From Callipepla californica brunnescens (lineage: Eukaryota > Chordata > Aves > Galliformes > Odontophoridae), in contig JALIRH010000004.1 in NCBI GenBank assembly GCA_023055505.1, forward strand, positions 24,237,368-24,301,367: 64,000 nucleotides of DNA. Direction: 5' to 3'. Positions 1 through 12,874 of the stretch are shown in pieces; position 1 is the first letter of the stretch, and the number at the start of each line of letters is the position of its first letter. Below the pieces are notes generated by a model. The model worked only from the letters and a program-made list of their open reading frames with translations. It searched no databases and was not told where the DNA came from. Position numbers and translations under genes: made by a program.

Positions 1-3000
1 CAAATAGAAAGTATTTATAAGAGAAACTGGTGTTAGGCTGGTGTTCCCACTTCTGATAGAACTTAATTTTAGGTTTTGGATGTACTGATTTCAGCAGATT
101 TACTGTAGTTGCTTACGGATAATTGCAAGCATATTAACTGAGGGAAGATATTTTTACTTACTATCCTTCATAATGTTTCAAGCTTCCTACTAAATACTGT
201 TTTTATGGGTCTTTTTTCTCCCATTTCAGCAGCTTTACTGAATTTCTATGCAACTTCCAGTCATTTTAATATGATAATCTTTCTTCTTTCTATGATTTTT
301 TGTGTGAAGTGAAAAGATAAGGAATACATCAACGTTTATTTTTAATAGAATGTTGATAATAATAATTATAACGGAAATGGGGACTTTTTAGTTTAATTAA
401 AACAACAACAACAAAATTGTTGTTTAAGTAATGTATTATTTTTGTGGAGCCACCAAGTTCTCCAGGTTAGTTACAGAGGCAGGGAGGTGATTGAGGAACA
501 AGCTTTTTTGAAAAGGGAAGAAAGTTTTGAAGGTGTAGAGGATTAACACATAAAAAAGTGTTAAATAGCATTCTTGCATTAACACTCCTACTGTATCAAT
601 TGTGCACGTACTGAAAACAAAAGTTTTGTGTGCATTTATTCTGAAACTTTCACAACAGCACTTCAGTGCAATGTAATTTTTGCATGGATAAAAGTGTCTC
701 ATTCCTTAAGTTACAACTTAGCATTAGTGAGATCAAGATATATCATAAATGCAGGAGCTTCTTTTTCCTGTAAGAGGCATATAATTAATAATGCCAAGTT
801 AAGTTTAAAAAACAGTTTCATAATCTTCTGAAAGTAGATTGCATCTTGTTTGGTAAAGTAAGCAGCTCCATTGTAGTTTTTATTGTGTAAAGATTGCTAC
901 TTCATTGGTTTTACAAATATATCCTTACCTGTACTGCAAATAGTAATAATAATAGATTAAAAGGGCAGTTTTAAGATGAGTATGGTAGGCATTCAGAAGT
1001 TAGAAAATACTTAAATTAACATTTCTGTATTTGTATAATGCATTCTTTTATAACCTGAAGATACTTAGATTTTACTACATAATGTTTTTATCTAATTTTT
1101 CTTCCCTTTCATCCTTGAAAACACATGATGAAATTCTGCTTAATGGTTCAGATTCCAATGCATGGCTACTCTGCCCCAGTTTTGTCAGAAAAAATGCATT
1201 CTGAAATATTTATCTCTCTCTCACCGATGATTCACAAATGAGTGCTTTTCTCTAAGGCAGTAGACCAAGGAAAAGGTGTAAGTAAGAGAGAAGTGATTGC
1301 AATAGTTCTGTGTGTTGTGCTGCCTTCAGCACATGCAAAATGCATGCAAGCCCATTTTTAACTTGTGCTTTTATATTACATCTTCAGCTTTGTAAATGCT
1401 GTATGTACTTCGTTGGGAGAATCTTTTATTCTGAGTAATATACTCAGTTTCAAAGTGAATTGACTTTTTACTATTAGCAAATAATGTCATTTTCAGACAT
1501 TCATTTTGAAGTAAATGAGCTCACTGCATTTTTAATTCTTCAGTTTCAGAAACAAAAATGTAGAGACTCATTCTGATCAGTAGTGCTAAGAGTCTTCCTT
1601 TATACAAGTGGCCAATAAACTAGCAGAACTTCTTCAGTGGGTTTTGCAAGGTGAGGCCCCGCAATCAGGGTTCAGCCTAAGGGAGAATGCGCTGCTACAC
1701 AGCCAGGGCCTTCAGGTCTTGCTACAATGAAGTGTTATTTCTATTTTTTCTTCTAAAGAGTGTTATCTAAAGGTAACCTAGGGGGATAGGTAGAGATATG
1801 TCAGAGTTCAGATTGCTGGGCCTTTAATTAGTTTTGGCCGTAAAACTTTTGGACTCTCTGAATGCAGTTTCAGTGGAAGTAGAGCTTTGTACATTTTTAT
1901 GAACTTCTAAATGCAACTTTGATGCATAAAAAAGTCAGTCATTTTAAAATAAGATCTTTTATTTTTAGGTGTTGTTCCTTAATTGCCATTTCTGAAACTG
2001 TTAAGACTTTACAATTTTCATTAACGCTAGTTAGCATAGTCTTTCATCATTTATATATGTGTAAATGAAAGAATACTACTTTTTTTTTTTTTCCTGTATC
2101 TGGTGAGGAGTGTTGTAGCTCACAGCAGGAAAATGCAGAGAGGAAACATGCTGCCAAGTAGGGTAATATGTACTTATTAATGTATTTGATTTATGTACTT
2201 TATATTTTAAAATGAGAATGCAGTAATACAGTTTCCTTTTTCAGACTTTAAAACATTGTATTTGAATTCTGTTTTAGCTTATTTTCAGTGGTCTTCTAAT
2301 AAAGCATTAGAAGATCATATTATGATTTTTCATACATTATCTTTAAAAAAGGACTTTATATCTACTTAGAGTGTCTGACCTTAGGAGCTAAGAACTACTG
2401 GTCCACAGTGAGAGGAGGAAATAGTGTCACCAGAAGGTTAAGTTGTCAAATTCTCAGACCATGAAATACAGATTTCTTTTCTGAAGTTTAACTTTTCTTT
2501 GGTGTCACTTTAGAGACAACAATATGTGAACTGCATTCTCTGATCTCTCATTCATTTTTCATGTTCCTCTCCAAGGACATAATACCCCGAGATCAAAATT
2601 GTACCAGATAGACTAGTTCACCATGTTATGACTAGATGAAAATTATAACTTAGTTCACATTTGCTTCAAAAACAGAATTTGTATTAAAATTTTAATTCCA
2701 CAAAGATCTGTTTAAGAACCAAAAATATTTTTTTCAGTAAACCAACTGATGGAAGGAAAATACACTGAGAATTTTTGCATATCCTATGGTGTCTTGCATT
2801 TCTGAGTAGCTATGACATCGGCATATGTAGCAACCTTTTTTGGGCTCTTGATGTCATTAAACATGAACTACTTGTATTTAAATCTTCAAATTTGTCAAAA
2901 CTTTTCTAGAACAGTGATATTTCTTCCTGTTACATGAACACACAGCTTGATGTTATTTGTCCAGAGCAACAAACTTAAAATATAGCAGTAAAAAATTATG

Positions 3001-4346
3001 TAATTAGCATTTACTACTGGGATATTTGTGATCAGATTTTAGGGACTACATACATCAGTGCTTAAAACCTGTAGAGAAACCTATACAAATCATCAGTTGA
3101 CGCAGTGTTCACCAAACAAGCACACTTTGAATATTTAATCCTGATAATTTCTGTTTTTATCTCCATTTATTTTTATATCCATTCTGTTTTTATATCCATA
3201 TCATTTTATATCCATTAACAGCAATTGTAAGGGTATATACTTTCTGATTATTCTAGCCAGTATAAAGCTTCTGAGATTTGTAGTGAGAATATAGCATATT
3301 TATATTTTTTTATTAAGCACCTGTGCAGTTTATTTGTTTGACCTTTCAATTAGAGTAAGAGTATTTAGGAAGACTCCACAGTGGTAATGGACTGTGGATG
3401 CTGCCAGGCTGTGCAATTCGTTTGTGAAGACCGGCTTATTGAAGATGTGAAAACTTGTTCTATGTACAGATTCAGTGACAGCCAAATACAGGCAGTCATG
3501 GTCCAAGAATGTAAAAGGTACCAAAGGCAGCCTGCAAATAATATGCCTGTAGGTAAAAAAAAGAGGTCTTGTTTCTTGTTTTGAATATCCTCTTTATGAA
3601 AAGTACCCCCTGAAAAAGTGTGCAGCAGATATTTTTTGCTATATCTGTCCTGTAAAGTTGTGGCAGAAATTCTGCGTTCAAAGAACCATAAATAAATGCC
3701 CTGTTAATGGATGGCAGACTGCACTGTGAAATCAAGTTTGCACTTTCCACCATGAACGTAGTCACCTTTTAGGTCATATGACCTCTTACAGACATGTAGC
3801 ACCTCATGCAATGGCTTTTTTTCATTATTTATTTATAAACATGCAAGAAGCTAAATGAGTCTACAGTCTGTAGAATAACTGAGTAGAGTGGGTTTTTGTT
3901 TTTTCCTTTTTGTTTTTTGAGAGGGCAAAAACTTCCTGGAATTCTGGAAGATGGATCATAATGGTGGGCTTATCCACCTGTGAATCTCCTGACAATACAC
4001 ATTAAAGTGTTAGCTCCAGGAACAGTCTGAATCAAGGCTGAATCAACGACTCAGGATGGAGTCATATTTTTATGACTGAGTTAATTGTGCATACTTTTCT
4101 ACTTAGAGCTGTGACTTGTCAAGTAACTTGGAATTACTTATTACTCAAAATCGCCCCAACAGTTTTGGTTTTCCTTGTTACCTGAAACATGCACTTTATA
4201 TACTTGACTCTCATGACACTCTTGATGACACTTTTACAACTCCTGGTCTCAAACTGAAGAAAGAAATCCTATAAGACAACATTTTTCAAGTAAAACATCT
4301 GAATTCTAATGTAATTGGTGCTGTGTTTCTGTTTGTGGAGCCCAGA

Positions 4347-4395
4347 TCCTGGACTTGATGGTCTTTGTGAGTCCCTTTCAACTTGGACTCCTGTA
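4347..4395 (+). repeat. CR1 LINE 3'-end remnant
   Basis: The sequence CTGGACTTGATGGTCTTTGT followed shortly by CCCTTTCAACTTGG resembles the conserved CR1 3' terminus (GGTTGGACTAGATGATCT...CCCTTCCAACC). It is diverged and short, so it is an old, 5'-truncated copy. Boundaries are approximate. Confidence 0.6.
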
Positions 4396-7300
4396 TGAAG
4401 TAATGTGTTAATTAAATTATAAAAAGTAATTGGTTGTTTTTCGTTGTTGTTGTTTCTCCCCATACTTTCTGTGATTATGTTTATGTAGAGGTCTGGCTTC
4501 TTTATTCAGAACAAAAATTTTAGAGCAAGTTTTTTGTTCTTGCAAAGTGATGTTACACAAAGCTGTTACCTTCAGCAGCCCCTGTGGATTTCCTTTTGCC
4601 CATCCCAGGGGTCCTGGTGCCTCTACAGCCTAGGCTGATGGATGTGACCACTACTTTCACATTTGTAGGGGCAAAAAATATAATACGCCTGTAGTGTCGG
4701 TGAAACAACCAGCTGCCCAGGCTGCTACAGATAAGAAACATTCTTTTTAAGGCCAGGAAGTCTTGGAAGCTTCTTGGAAACACCCACCTTTGTAATGATT
4801 GGTTTCTACTCATAATTTTGTCTGGGACTAAAAATACTTTAAGTATGTTCATTGTAAATATCTTTGAATAAGTCTGGCTTAACATGAGGCCAATGACTTT
4901 TGTCTCCTTTTTATTATCCTGCTTGTAGTCTCACAGTGAAATGCACACAAGATGAACAGAAAGATTGCTCATGAATTTTGTAGGTGGCATTTTCCAAACT
5001 TTCCTGGTGTGCATTTCATTAGTCATAGAAGTCACAGGAGATTGTTTCTAATATTATCAATTGGCAAGCCTTCTTTAATCCTCTGAATTGAATAAGTTCT
5101 GTTAAGGCTGACAGTATTTTTTTTTTTTAAGTGTATTTTGAGTGTGAGTCATATTCAGTTGTGCCTTCATCTTTGTAGAATCAGAGAGACGCACTGTGTG
5201 TCAACATTTAAGGTACTGTTGAATTTCTTTAGCTTTTTTCTTAGGTGTGATACTGATGATTTATTAGTCTTGGACAGTGCAATAAAAATCATTTCTAAAA
5301 GTACAGTAACCTATTTTTCGATAACCAAGTATAGTGGATGACACTCCAGTGTACCTTTCTTCCTTCTGACATTTTTCTAGTTTTGTAATGTGTTTTTTTC
5401 CAAATTTTGGGGGCATAGACTTGTTGAGATTGAACTAGATTAAACTTGAAACATTAATTTTATTAGAGGTGTGTATGATCTTCCCAAATTCTTTTTTTCT
5501 TGTTTTTTTCATGCCAGTGAGCACTAATTCCTGGTTTAGAGTCTTCTGTCTAAGATGGTCTTGCGGTACACAGAATTTCCACAGTGACTCATAATGGATT
5601 AGATTTAGGTAAGGAAATTGTAGCTGGCAGGCTAGAACAGTTCACGTCCCAAAAACATAAAGTGCAGGTGAGCTTTGACTGTTCAAGTAAATTTTTAATT
5701 TGACTTTCGGAGACTCATAGGTGCCACTGTATGTAGTATGCAATGGACTTAGTTCAGTAGTTAAACTGTTATGTTCAACTTTAATTTTTTTTTAATGTTC
5801 AATTATAATATTCTAACCTTTGTTAGAGAAAAGAAATTATCTAAATGAATATTTAAAAATTAACACTAGAGTGCACATTTAAATCTTATTCTATACAAAT
5901 ACAGGAATAAAAACTATGTGCTAAGGTTGATACACAGTGATTTGTAGGTCTGCATAACTGTGTAGCCCAAATGGTGTTTGTCATCCACAAAACTGAAGTT
6001 CTTCATACTGTATAACCTTTGCATGCTTTCCAACTTGTGTGATAGCTGTACTTCTTGTTACTGCCATGCAGGGAGAGCTTGTGTGTGGTGGCTGCAGGAT
6101 GTGCTCTAGGAGGTACTGTAAGTTACAGAATGTAAATTACTGCAGTGGAAGCTCAAGGCCCAGCACTGGAGATACTGGTGTTTATATCTTAGCTAATCCA
6201 GTCTTTATTCGCGATAAATTTGTTCTGATGCTTTGAAGAACCAGATGCAACCCATGAGCAGAAGCTTGTATGTAACTACAAACTTATTTTTAACACGGCC
6301 CCAAGACTTGTAGATAGTAAGGAATTATTTTTCTCCATTTCACTTTACAGAACTCTTAATTCTATTAACACAGGGTTTTAAAGCTTCACATGGAACAATT
6401 CATCTGTAGTAATGGGAAAACTTCTCTGTAGAGGAAAAACAAAGATAAGCTTCTAGCGTCTGCTGTTAGATAATGTTTCTTACAAACATAAAGAGGGTCC
6501 ACAATGTAGACGCTTTCTCAGCCTTCAGTGAAAGAAATTCAGTCTGCTGTTTGCTTGCATTTTTTTTTTTTATCTCAAGTGAACACTTTAGCAGTCTGCT
6601 GTTAGTTTTAAGTTGATGCTGAAAATGCTCTAAGCCATTGCACTTCATTGGAGAGCTAGGAGTACTCTGCATATGCAAACACTTTCCAGGCTTTTCTGTC
6701 CTTACAGTAATGTAACTTCACTAGATTTGTTCTTTGCTAATTTTAATCGTTGTCATTTTATTAACATATCAGAGGAAAATTTTCCAGTGTCTTGTGTTCT
6801 GAAGCTGCATCTCTTTTGATTTTTCAGTACATTAAACATAAAAATCTTGCAGACTTCTGTTAGTAGTATGGCTTGTTATATCTTGCAGAAACTTTCATAA
6901 CTACAAGAAAGCCAAGCCTCATGCTTGGGTGTATCAAAATGCTTGAATATTTTGTGGCTTACACCTTAGTCTATAAATTATGGATACTTTGGAAAGTCTC
7001 ATAGAAATGGTGTACTGTGCAACTTTCATGAATAGTGATTTCTGCTTTTGTGAAAAATAGTAATGTTTCTGAAGGGGTGTATTAAAGTTATCCAGTATAC
7101 AGCAGCATAAATAATACTTATTGATTATAAAATTGCATATTTTGTAATAAATGTTCTGTGAAGTACAGAGTAAGGAATGAAAGAGAAACACTAACAAAAA
7201 TTTTGTACAGGTTTATTGGGTTAAGAAATTCTAATAACGCGAGTGCTGTCAGAGACTGTGTGTACCGTCAACAAAAATTGACTGGCTTTAAAAGCTTAAA

Positions 7301-7999
7301 ATTGAAGCTTGAATAGTTGACAGACTGTTTTTCTCTAATTGAGTCAAGTTCTTCGGTATTATCAGAACAAAAATAGCATGCTGCTTAAAATAAAGTATTT
7401 TAAAGCTTGTTCTTTTTTTTTTTCTGTAAGATTATCTTTTTTGGTTTGCTTCTTGGAAAAATAAAATGTTTCTGGAAGGACACACAATGTGGAACAGATG
7501 TTTTGTTTGCTGCTCTTTGTAAAGAAGATAGATATTTTAATAATTTTGAAGTTTTAAGAGCAAATATTCTGACAGCATATCTGCAGAAAACAGATATGTA
7601 AATATATGTGCAATGCACTGCTCTTAGTTAAGTTTTCTTAAATAGAACAAGTGCAAAAATGTATCTGATGATCTGTGTGATATTCTCACCTTCCAGCTTC
7701 ATTAGAATGATATACTTGAATGCACTGTTTGCTCTGGAGGTAGAATGATCAATAATCCAAATATACATAAGTAATAGAAGTCAGAAATTCAATATTTGTT
7801 ATAAGTTTAAAACCTTATTTTGTTAGCTACAGTACTAAGTTTATTATATTTGGAATTAGGAACACTGTAGATGTTAAGCTTTGTGAGTAATTTGGAAAAT
7901 ACAGAAACTTCCTGAATAAAGTGCAGAGGTTATGTCTTCAGTTACAGAATATACATACGTGCATATATATATATATAATTTCTCACAGTATCCTCACTG

Positions 8000-8170
8000 A
8001 GAAGTGTGGGAAGTCAACAGTATTCCAAGCAGGCCCATGTTCAGGTGTCTGCTGAAGATCTCCAAGGAGGAGATGCCACATCCTCTCTGGGCTGTGCCAG
8101 TGTTCATTGCTGACACATGTTTCAGTGCATGCCTTTCATCCAAAAGAGTTGTTTGCCGCTGTCCCTAGAG
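8000..8170 (-). repeat. CR1 LINE fragment
   Basis: GAAGATCTCCAAGGAGGAGA followed by GCCACATCCTCTCTGGGCTG and TGTGCCAGTGTTC matches the reverse complement of the CR1 3' region (the 'cacagcctctctgggcaacctgttccagtg' part). It is an old, diverged copy with approximate edges. Confidence 0.6.
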
Positions 8171-9045
8171 AGAGTTTCCCGCCATGTTATCCTGCTGCTA
8201 CTGAGAAGATATAGATACATAGATAAGTAAGTTGTCTATGGTTGTGAGTGTTTCTGCACTGAGAAATTTGCTCATCTTTGTCTTTTTTCAGTCCTTCTCT
8301 TCAGAGCTACTGCTCAAAACCCACCATACCCTATGGATTTTTATACTTTGTCTAATCAACCAAGCTGGTTGCACTGACATTTAAAAATCACTAAGTATAT
8401 TGTAGATTAACAACCTGAGGAAAATGACGCTAGGAAATGTCATAAAGCATCAGGAAAAATGTAAATATTTAAGTTGACCAGCTTAAACTTAATGAAAAGT
8501 TTGTTTAATCTGTGGGGAGATCAATAACTTCACACTTAAATATCGTTTTAATGTTTATTCAATAAAAAAGTGAACAGTGGAGAAGTTGAAGTTGGTATTT
8601 ATGAATAGTTGTCTTTGTATAAAATTTTAAGTGTACTTCTGTTTTGTATTTTTTTTAATATTTTGCAGTTTTGCTGCAGTCTGCTTGTGTTTGCTGTAAG
8701 ACTTATCACTATTACGTATTTAAGAAAAAATTACACATTAAAAGTAGTGACACATCTTCAGAAATGTGCAAACGTTAATAACAAAACAGAGTTTGCTTAA
8801 TGCTATTAGTACAGTTCCATGTGTGATATATACAGTGAATGGATATATGTATTTTTTCTTGTTATAAGTACTTCAGATGTAGAGCTTGAAACAATTTGAA
8901 AGAACTCTTAGCTACAGAACAAAAATAAGTTTGTTCATTTCCTACTTTTCCTTCCTATTTTCCCTATCAAAAGATGACTAATTAAGATAACTATTTGTGG
9001 AAGTCTGTAAGTAAAAACTAGATGTTTGTTTTGTTTAGTATAATA

Positions 9046-9107
9046 TTTGGGGGTTGGACTAGATGATCTCTAGAGGTCCCTTCCAACCCCTACAGTTCTG
9101 TGGCGAT
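9046..9107 (+). repeat. CR1 LINE 3'-end fragment
   Basis: It contains GGTTGGACTAGATGATCTCT then AGGTCCCTTCCAACCCC and ACAGTTCTGTGG. This is an almost canonical CR1 3' terminus in plus orientation, 5'-truncated as is usual for this family. Confidence 0.85.
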
Positions 9108-12100
9108 ACAAATTTAATTAGATGCAGACTTCATCTTACCAGGGTAAGCTGAACGTGCTATCTGATATACTGCTTTCCTTAATACTTTCTTACTTTCTAA
9201 CTATTTTTGTCTCACAGACTTCCTGAGCCAGATGTGAAATCTTTGTTTTCAAAAGTTCTTGCATTTTCCTGCTGTCCCTTCTTGAGTCCATGCAAACCTT
9301 TAGCATCTCCACCAGTCACCAAGGGTTCCATTTTTTCTCTTATATCGTAGTCACCTGTCTTCACGCAGAAGCACAGGTACAACTCTTTATTTCTCTGAAC
9401 CTCTTTGAGTACCGTTTCATTTGTACTTTTTTGTTTTTGTTTTTTTTTTCCTGTCCTGACTCTTGTTAACTTCTGCTTAACTTTCAAGAATTAAAATACA
9501 AAAACAGAATTTGTATATATCTTTTTTCTCTTTTACCATTATATACTCTGGAACTGGTTGGTTTCACCCTCCTCTTCATTTGAAAAGCTGGTATCTAAGC
9601 TTGCTTGCTCGATCCTCTGTGTTCATTCTGTTCTTCCTATGTAGACACTCTTTGTTCCAGAATTGGCACCAGTTTCTAAAGATCTCTCCTTATTTGTTTA
9701 TCTGCGACAATTTATAATTTAACCTTGATCAAATGATCCTGCTGCTTGGTCAGATCTGCACGTTTTTGTTGTTTTTAATGTGACTAGTAGCCTTGTGTAG
9801 TTATGCCAGGGAATTAATTTTGAACATTTTCCTTTCTCAGTCTAATTACAAATATGTTTTGGTTCACGGTGTGGGATACAAGTATCCTTGACTTCAGTAT
9901 ATTTGCTCAGAGCTCAAGGTCTTCTGCTGCTGACAATAGGAGAATGTACTTTAAAATACTCTTCTAGAATTTTATTAATTCAGATTTTTATGCTGAACTG
10001 TTGTGTGAACCTTCTTGATTTTGTAATGCATTCCTGTGCAATCTGCTGGTGAATAGCAGAAAATGTAGGTTGTGCTGAAGTATTTGTGGCGAGGACCTGT
10101 TGTTTGGAAATAACTGCCATGCACTTGATAAAAGACAGACCTTGCAGTTACTTGAAATAGACTGTTCTTAATAATACCTGAAGAAAATTAATAGATGTTG
10201 ATTTCTTGCAGTCTATCTGTTGTTTTTGTATTCCCACATTCTGAAAATTTCTGTTAGTCACTGTACATTTATGGCAAATTGCTGAAGTAGAACATTCCAG
10301 TGTTAGTCATAGTAAAAGATGATCATTACAGTGTGTATTCTATCAAAGCAGAGTAATTAAAAATGTAGAAATAGAAATCAGTGACATTATTGCAAGGGCC
10401 ATGAAGCTGTGTCTTCCAAAAGGCTGTTCTGATATTATATATGCTACTTTATTTTGGCCAATTATATCTGTTTACAATGTGTATAAAGGTATTTGCGTAA
10501 ACTCTTCGCAGAACAGATTCTCTACAGTTGGAAGAATATTTGTTGTCCATTTATATACATGTTAGTCTCCTTTTGTAGGAGAAAAAATGGTGTCTAGTGT
10601 AGTATTTTTTCAAAGATATGTTATTTAGAGCAAGCATCAATAGTAGATGGACTACTCTGTAAATCGCAGCATTAGAAACATGCATTTGTACTGATGACAT
10701 TTCACAGTGGTGCCTGCTCTGTAGTTCTTGCTGTTTCCAGAAACTTCTAGCTAGAGCCATGGCACAGATGAGCGGGAGCTCTTCCTCGTGTGTTTTCCTT
10801 CACTTTGAGCAAGATGCACTCACACTTAATTCATCACAAGAATGGCGGGTAGGCTGTAGTTTTCTCTTCACATTTGTTTGAAAGCCACTGTTACATTGTG
10901 CATTCCTTCTCCCGGTTTGAATGTCTATTGAGCGATCTTTAAGTCTACCAGATATTGTTCTTCTGTCTTTTTTAATGTTTTGTCTTTTGTTTTCAGTGAA
11001 TTAGAGAGTTAAAGTGAACGAAATAATGCCACTAATGTGGCTGTTCTCTTTTCACACTGAAATGCGTTTCAGTGTTTCAGCTTTCATACAGATGTAATCT
11101 CACATATTAGAAAATGTTTATTACAGGTTACAGGGAAGATTTGTTTGATTCTGCTATTCAGTGAATATTTGTATGAGGAGATAATTGGGCTAATGAGGCT
11201 ATGAGACATGCATTCTATTTGAATCAACTGATTTTGCTTTAAAATATTTTCAAGTGTTAGGTGCTTTAGAACTGCTTTTCTTCTATAGCAAGGTTCTTTT
11301 TTTCATAAAAAGGATTATTATTAAGACTTGGGAAAGCTATCAAAAATGATGCGTAAGGTTTACTTGAATGCATTATTTTTAGCTACTGTGTGTTTGGAGA
11401 CCAAATAATATTTGTAAGTAAGATTAAAAACTCTTCAATTTCAAATGAAGAAAAGCAGTTCTTATGCTGGAAGGAACTCTGAGTCATTGCAAGATGTTTG
11501 ATTAGTATTCATGACACAAAAGGAAGTTATTTTCAGGGTAAGGGAATTTGTGAAAAGATAATTGGTTAGACCAACATTCTCATTAACCTAATTTGCATTA
11601 AATGTGCTACTGTGAATTGTAGTTATTGCTTTTCCATTTGAAAGGCATGCTTTGTTAATCTATTTAAGAGCCTAGTTAAACTACCCTTTAAGTCATACCC
11701 TGTATTTCAGCAATACAGTATCTGTGTTATTCTTGACTTTATGAGTACAGATAATTACAAGTCAGATCTTGATCTGGGCTTATTTTCCTGGTGAAGTAGC
11801 CTTGTTTAGCTGCTTTACATCAGGTCACTTTCAGATACCTAGAGCATCCAACTATCCTTTTGTTTAATTTTACTTCTTTGTCTTGAGGAAAATGCGTGAC
11901 TTCTTTCCTAATAGCATGAGGACTCTGAGAATCGCTTCGTTTAATTATTTTTCAATCTGTGCTTCATTAAGTGTGTAACTAAATAGAGCCTTTTAAATAT
12001 GAGCAGTTAAAACAAATTAATTTGCACTGTTTGATGCCTATTGTGAAATCACAAATGAAGAGTGAATCTGGTTTTCCTTAAATTTTAGCTTTAACCATTA

Positions 12101-12803
12101 CTTATAAGCAATGTTCTAGATGCTCTGACAGAGGGATCTGCTTGCAGTTGTGCTGTTTGCAGTGAAAATGCAGGCACCTTTGTCAGCTGTGAGTTTTCAA
12201 GTTAAGCACTTACATCTACAGTGTGGCACACAAAATACCATATTTCTCCAGGAAATCTGGAATTCTCAGGATCAGATTTCATCTCCTTCACACAGTAATT
12301 CAACAACTGTCTACCATCTATTCGTAGAGATAAATAGCTGTTTGTTCTCAAACTGCACGTGTTTACATATATGTATATAGAAATATTGTCAGTTATCAAC
12401 AAGTAATAACTTATTCCAGAATTATTATTTTCATCATATGCTGAAAATAACTGATGTTATAAAATAGTTTAACTACTGCTTTAATTGAACAGTTTAACAC
12501 ATAAGAACGTAAGAAGTTTTCATGGCAGTGCCAATTTTACATGAGTATGTATTTGTTGTAGGTTGTATCTGATTTTTCCTCCCTCTGCAACCCTAATCTT
12601 TCATGTTTCATCTTTGGTAATCCTTACTGTGCTGTTCTTTAAATGAGAAATTAAGACATCATTCAGTTGTGCTTAGAAAAGTTTACTGGTTTAAATTGCT
12701 GAAAATTTGAGTTTTATTGATTGAATGCATTTCTGTAGGATTTGGAGCTTGCAGGAGTTTGCTGTTTAAAAAATTAAAATCTTTTTAAATTTCTTTTCTG
12801 TAG

Positions 12804-12874
12804 GAGATTCCTTCACGCAGTTCCGATTTGCTGAAGAGAAAGATTGGGATACAGAAAACGTATACTGTAAGCAG
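12804..12874 (+). CDS. AVEN: AVEN coding exon (first in window, probably exon 3)
   Basis: It follows the acceptor TTTTCTGTAG and ends at donor CAG|GTAACC. After 2 nt of a split Gly codon it reads DSFTQFRFAEEKDWDTENVY and then CKQ. This matches the vertebrate AVEN block around GDSFSQFRFAEEKEWD. Length 71 nt, ending in phase 0. The exon number is inferred from the six-exon mammalian gene. Confidence 0.93.

Larger units (their letters stand above)
1..12803 (+). other. AVEN: AVEN intron (partial), upstream of first visible exon
   Basis: No exon could be recognised in this 12.8 kb. I looked for the preceding AVEN exon (the conserved NWDRYQ segment and the residues before GDSF) and did not find it. 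I also saw no single-exon receptor gene such as CHRM5, which lies inside AVEN in mammals. The stretch is AT-rich with short chance ORFs and three CR1 remnants (near 4347, 8000 and 9046), listed separately. It ends in a pyrimidine-rich acceptor (TTTCTTTTCTGTAG) at 12803. Confidence 0.75.

Noticed and set aside
1..12803. Search for upstream AVEN exons and for CHRM5, which is nested in AVEN in mammals
   Set aside because: Neither the NWDRYQ-type exon nor a long uninterrupted receptor ORF is present; they must lie outside the window if conserved.
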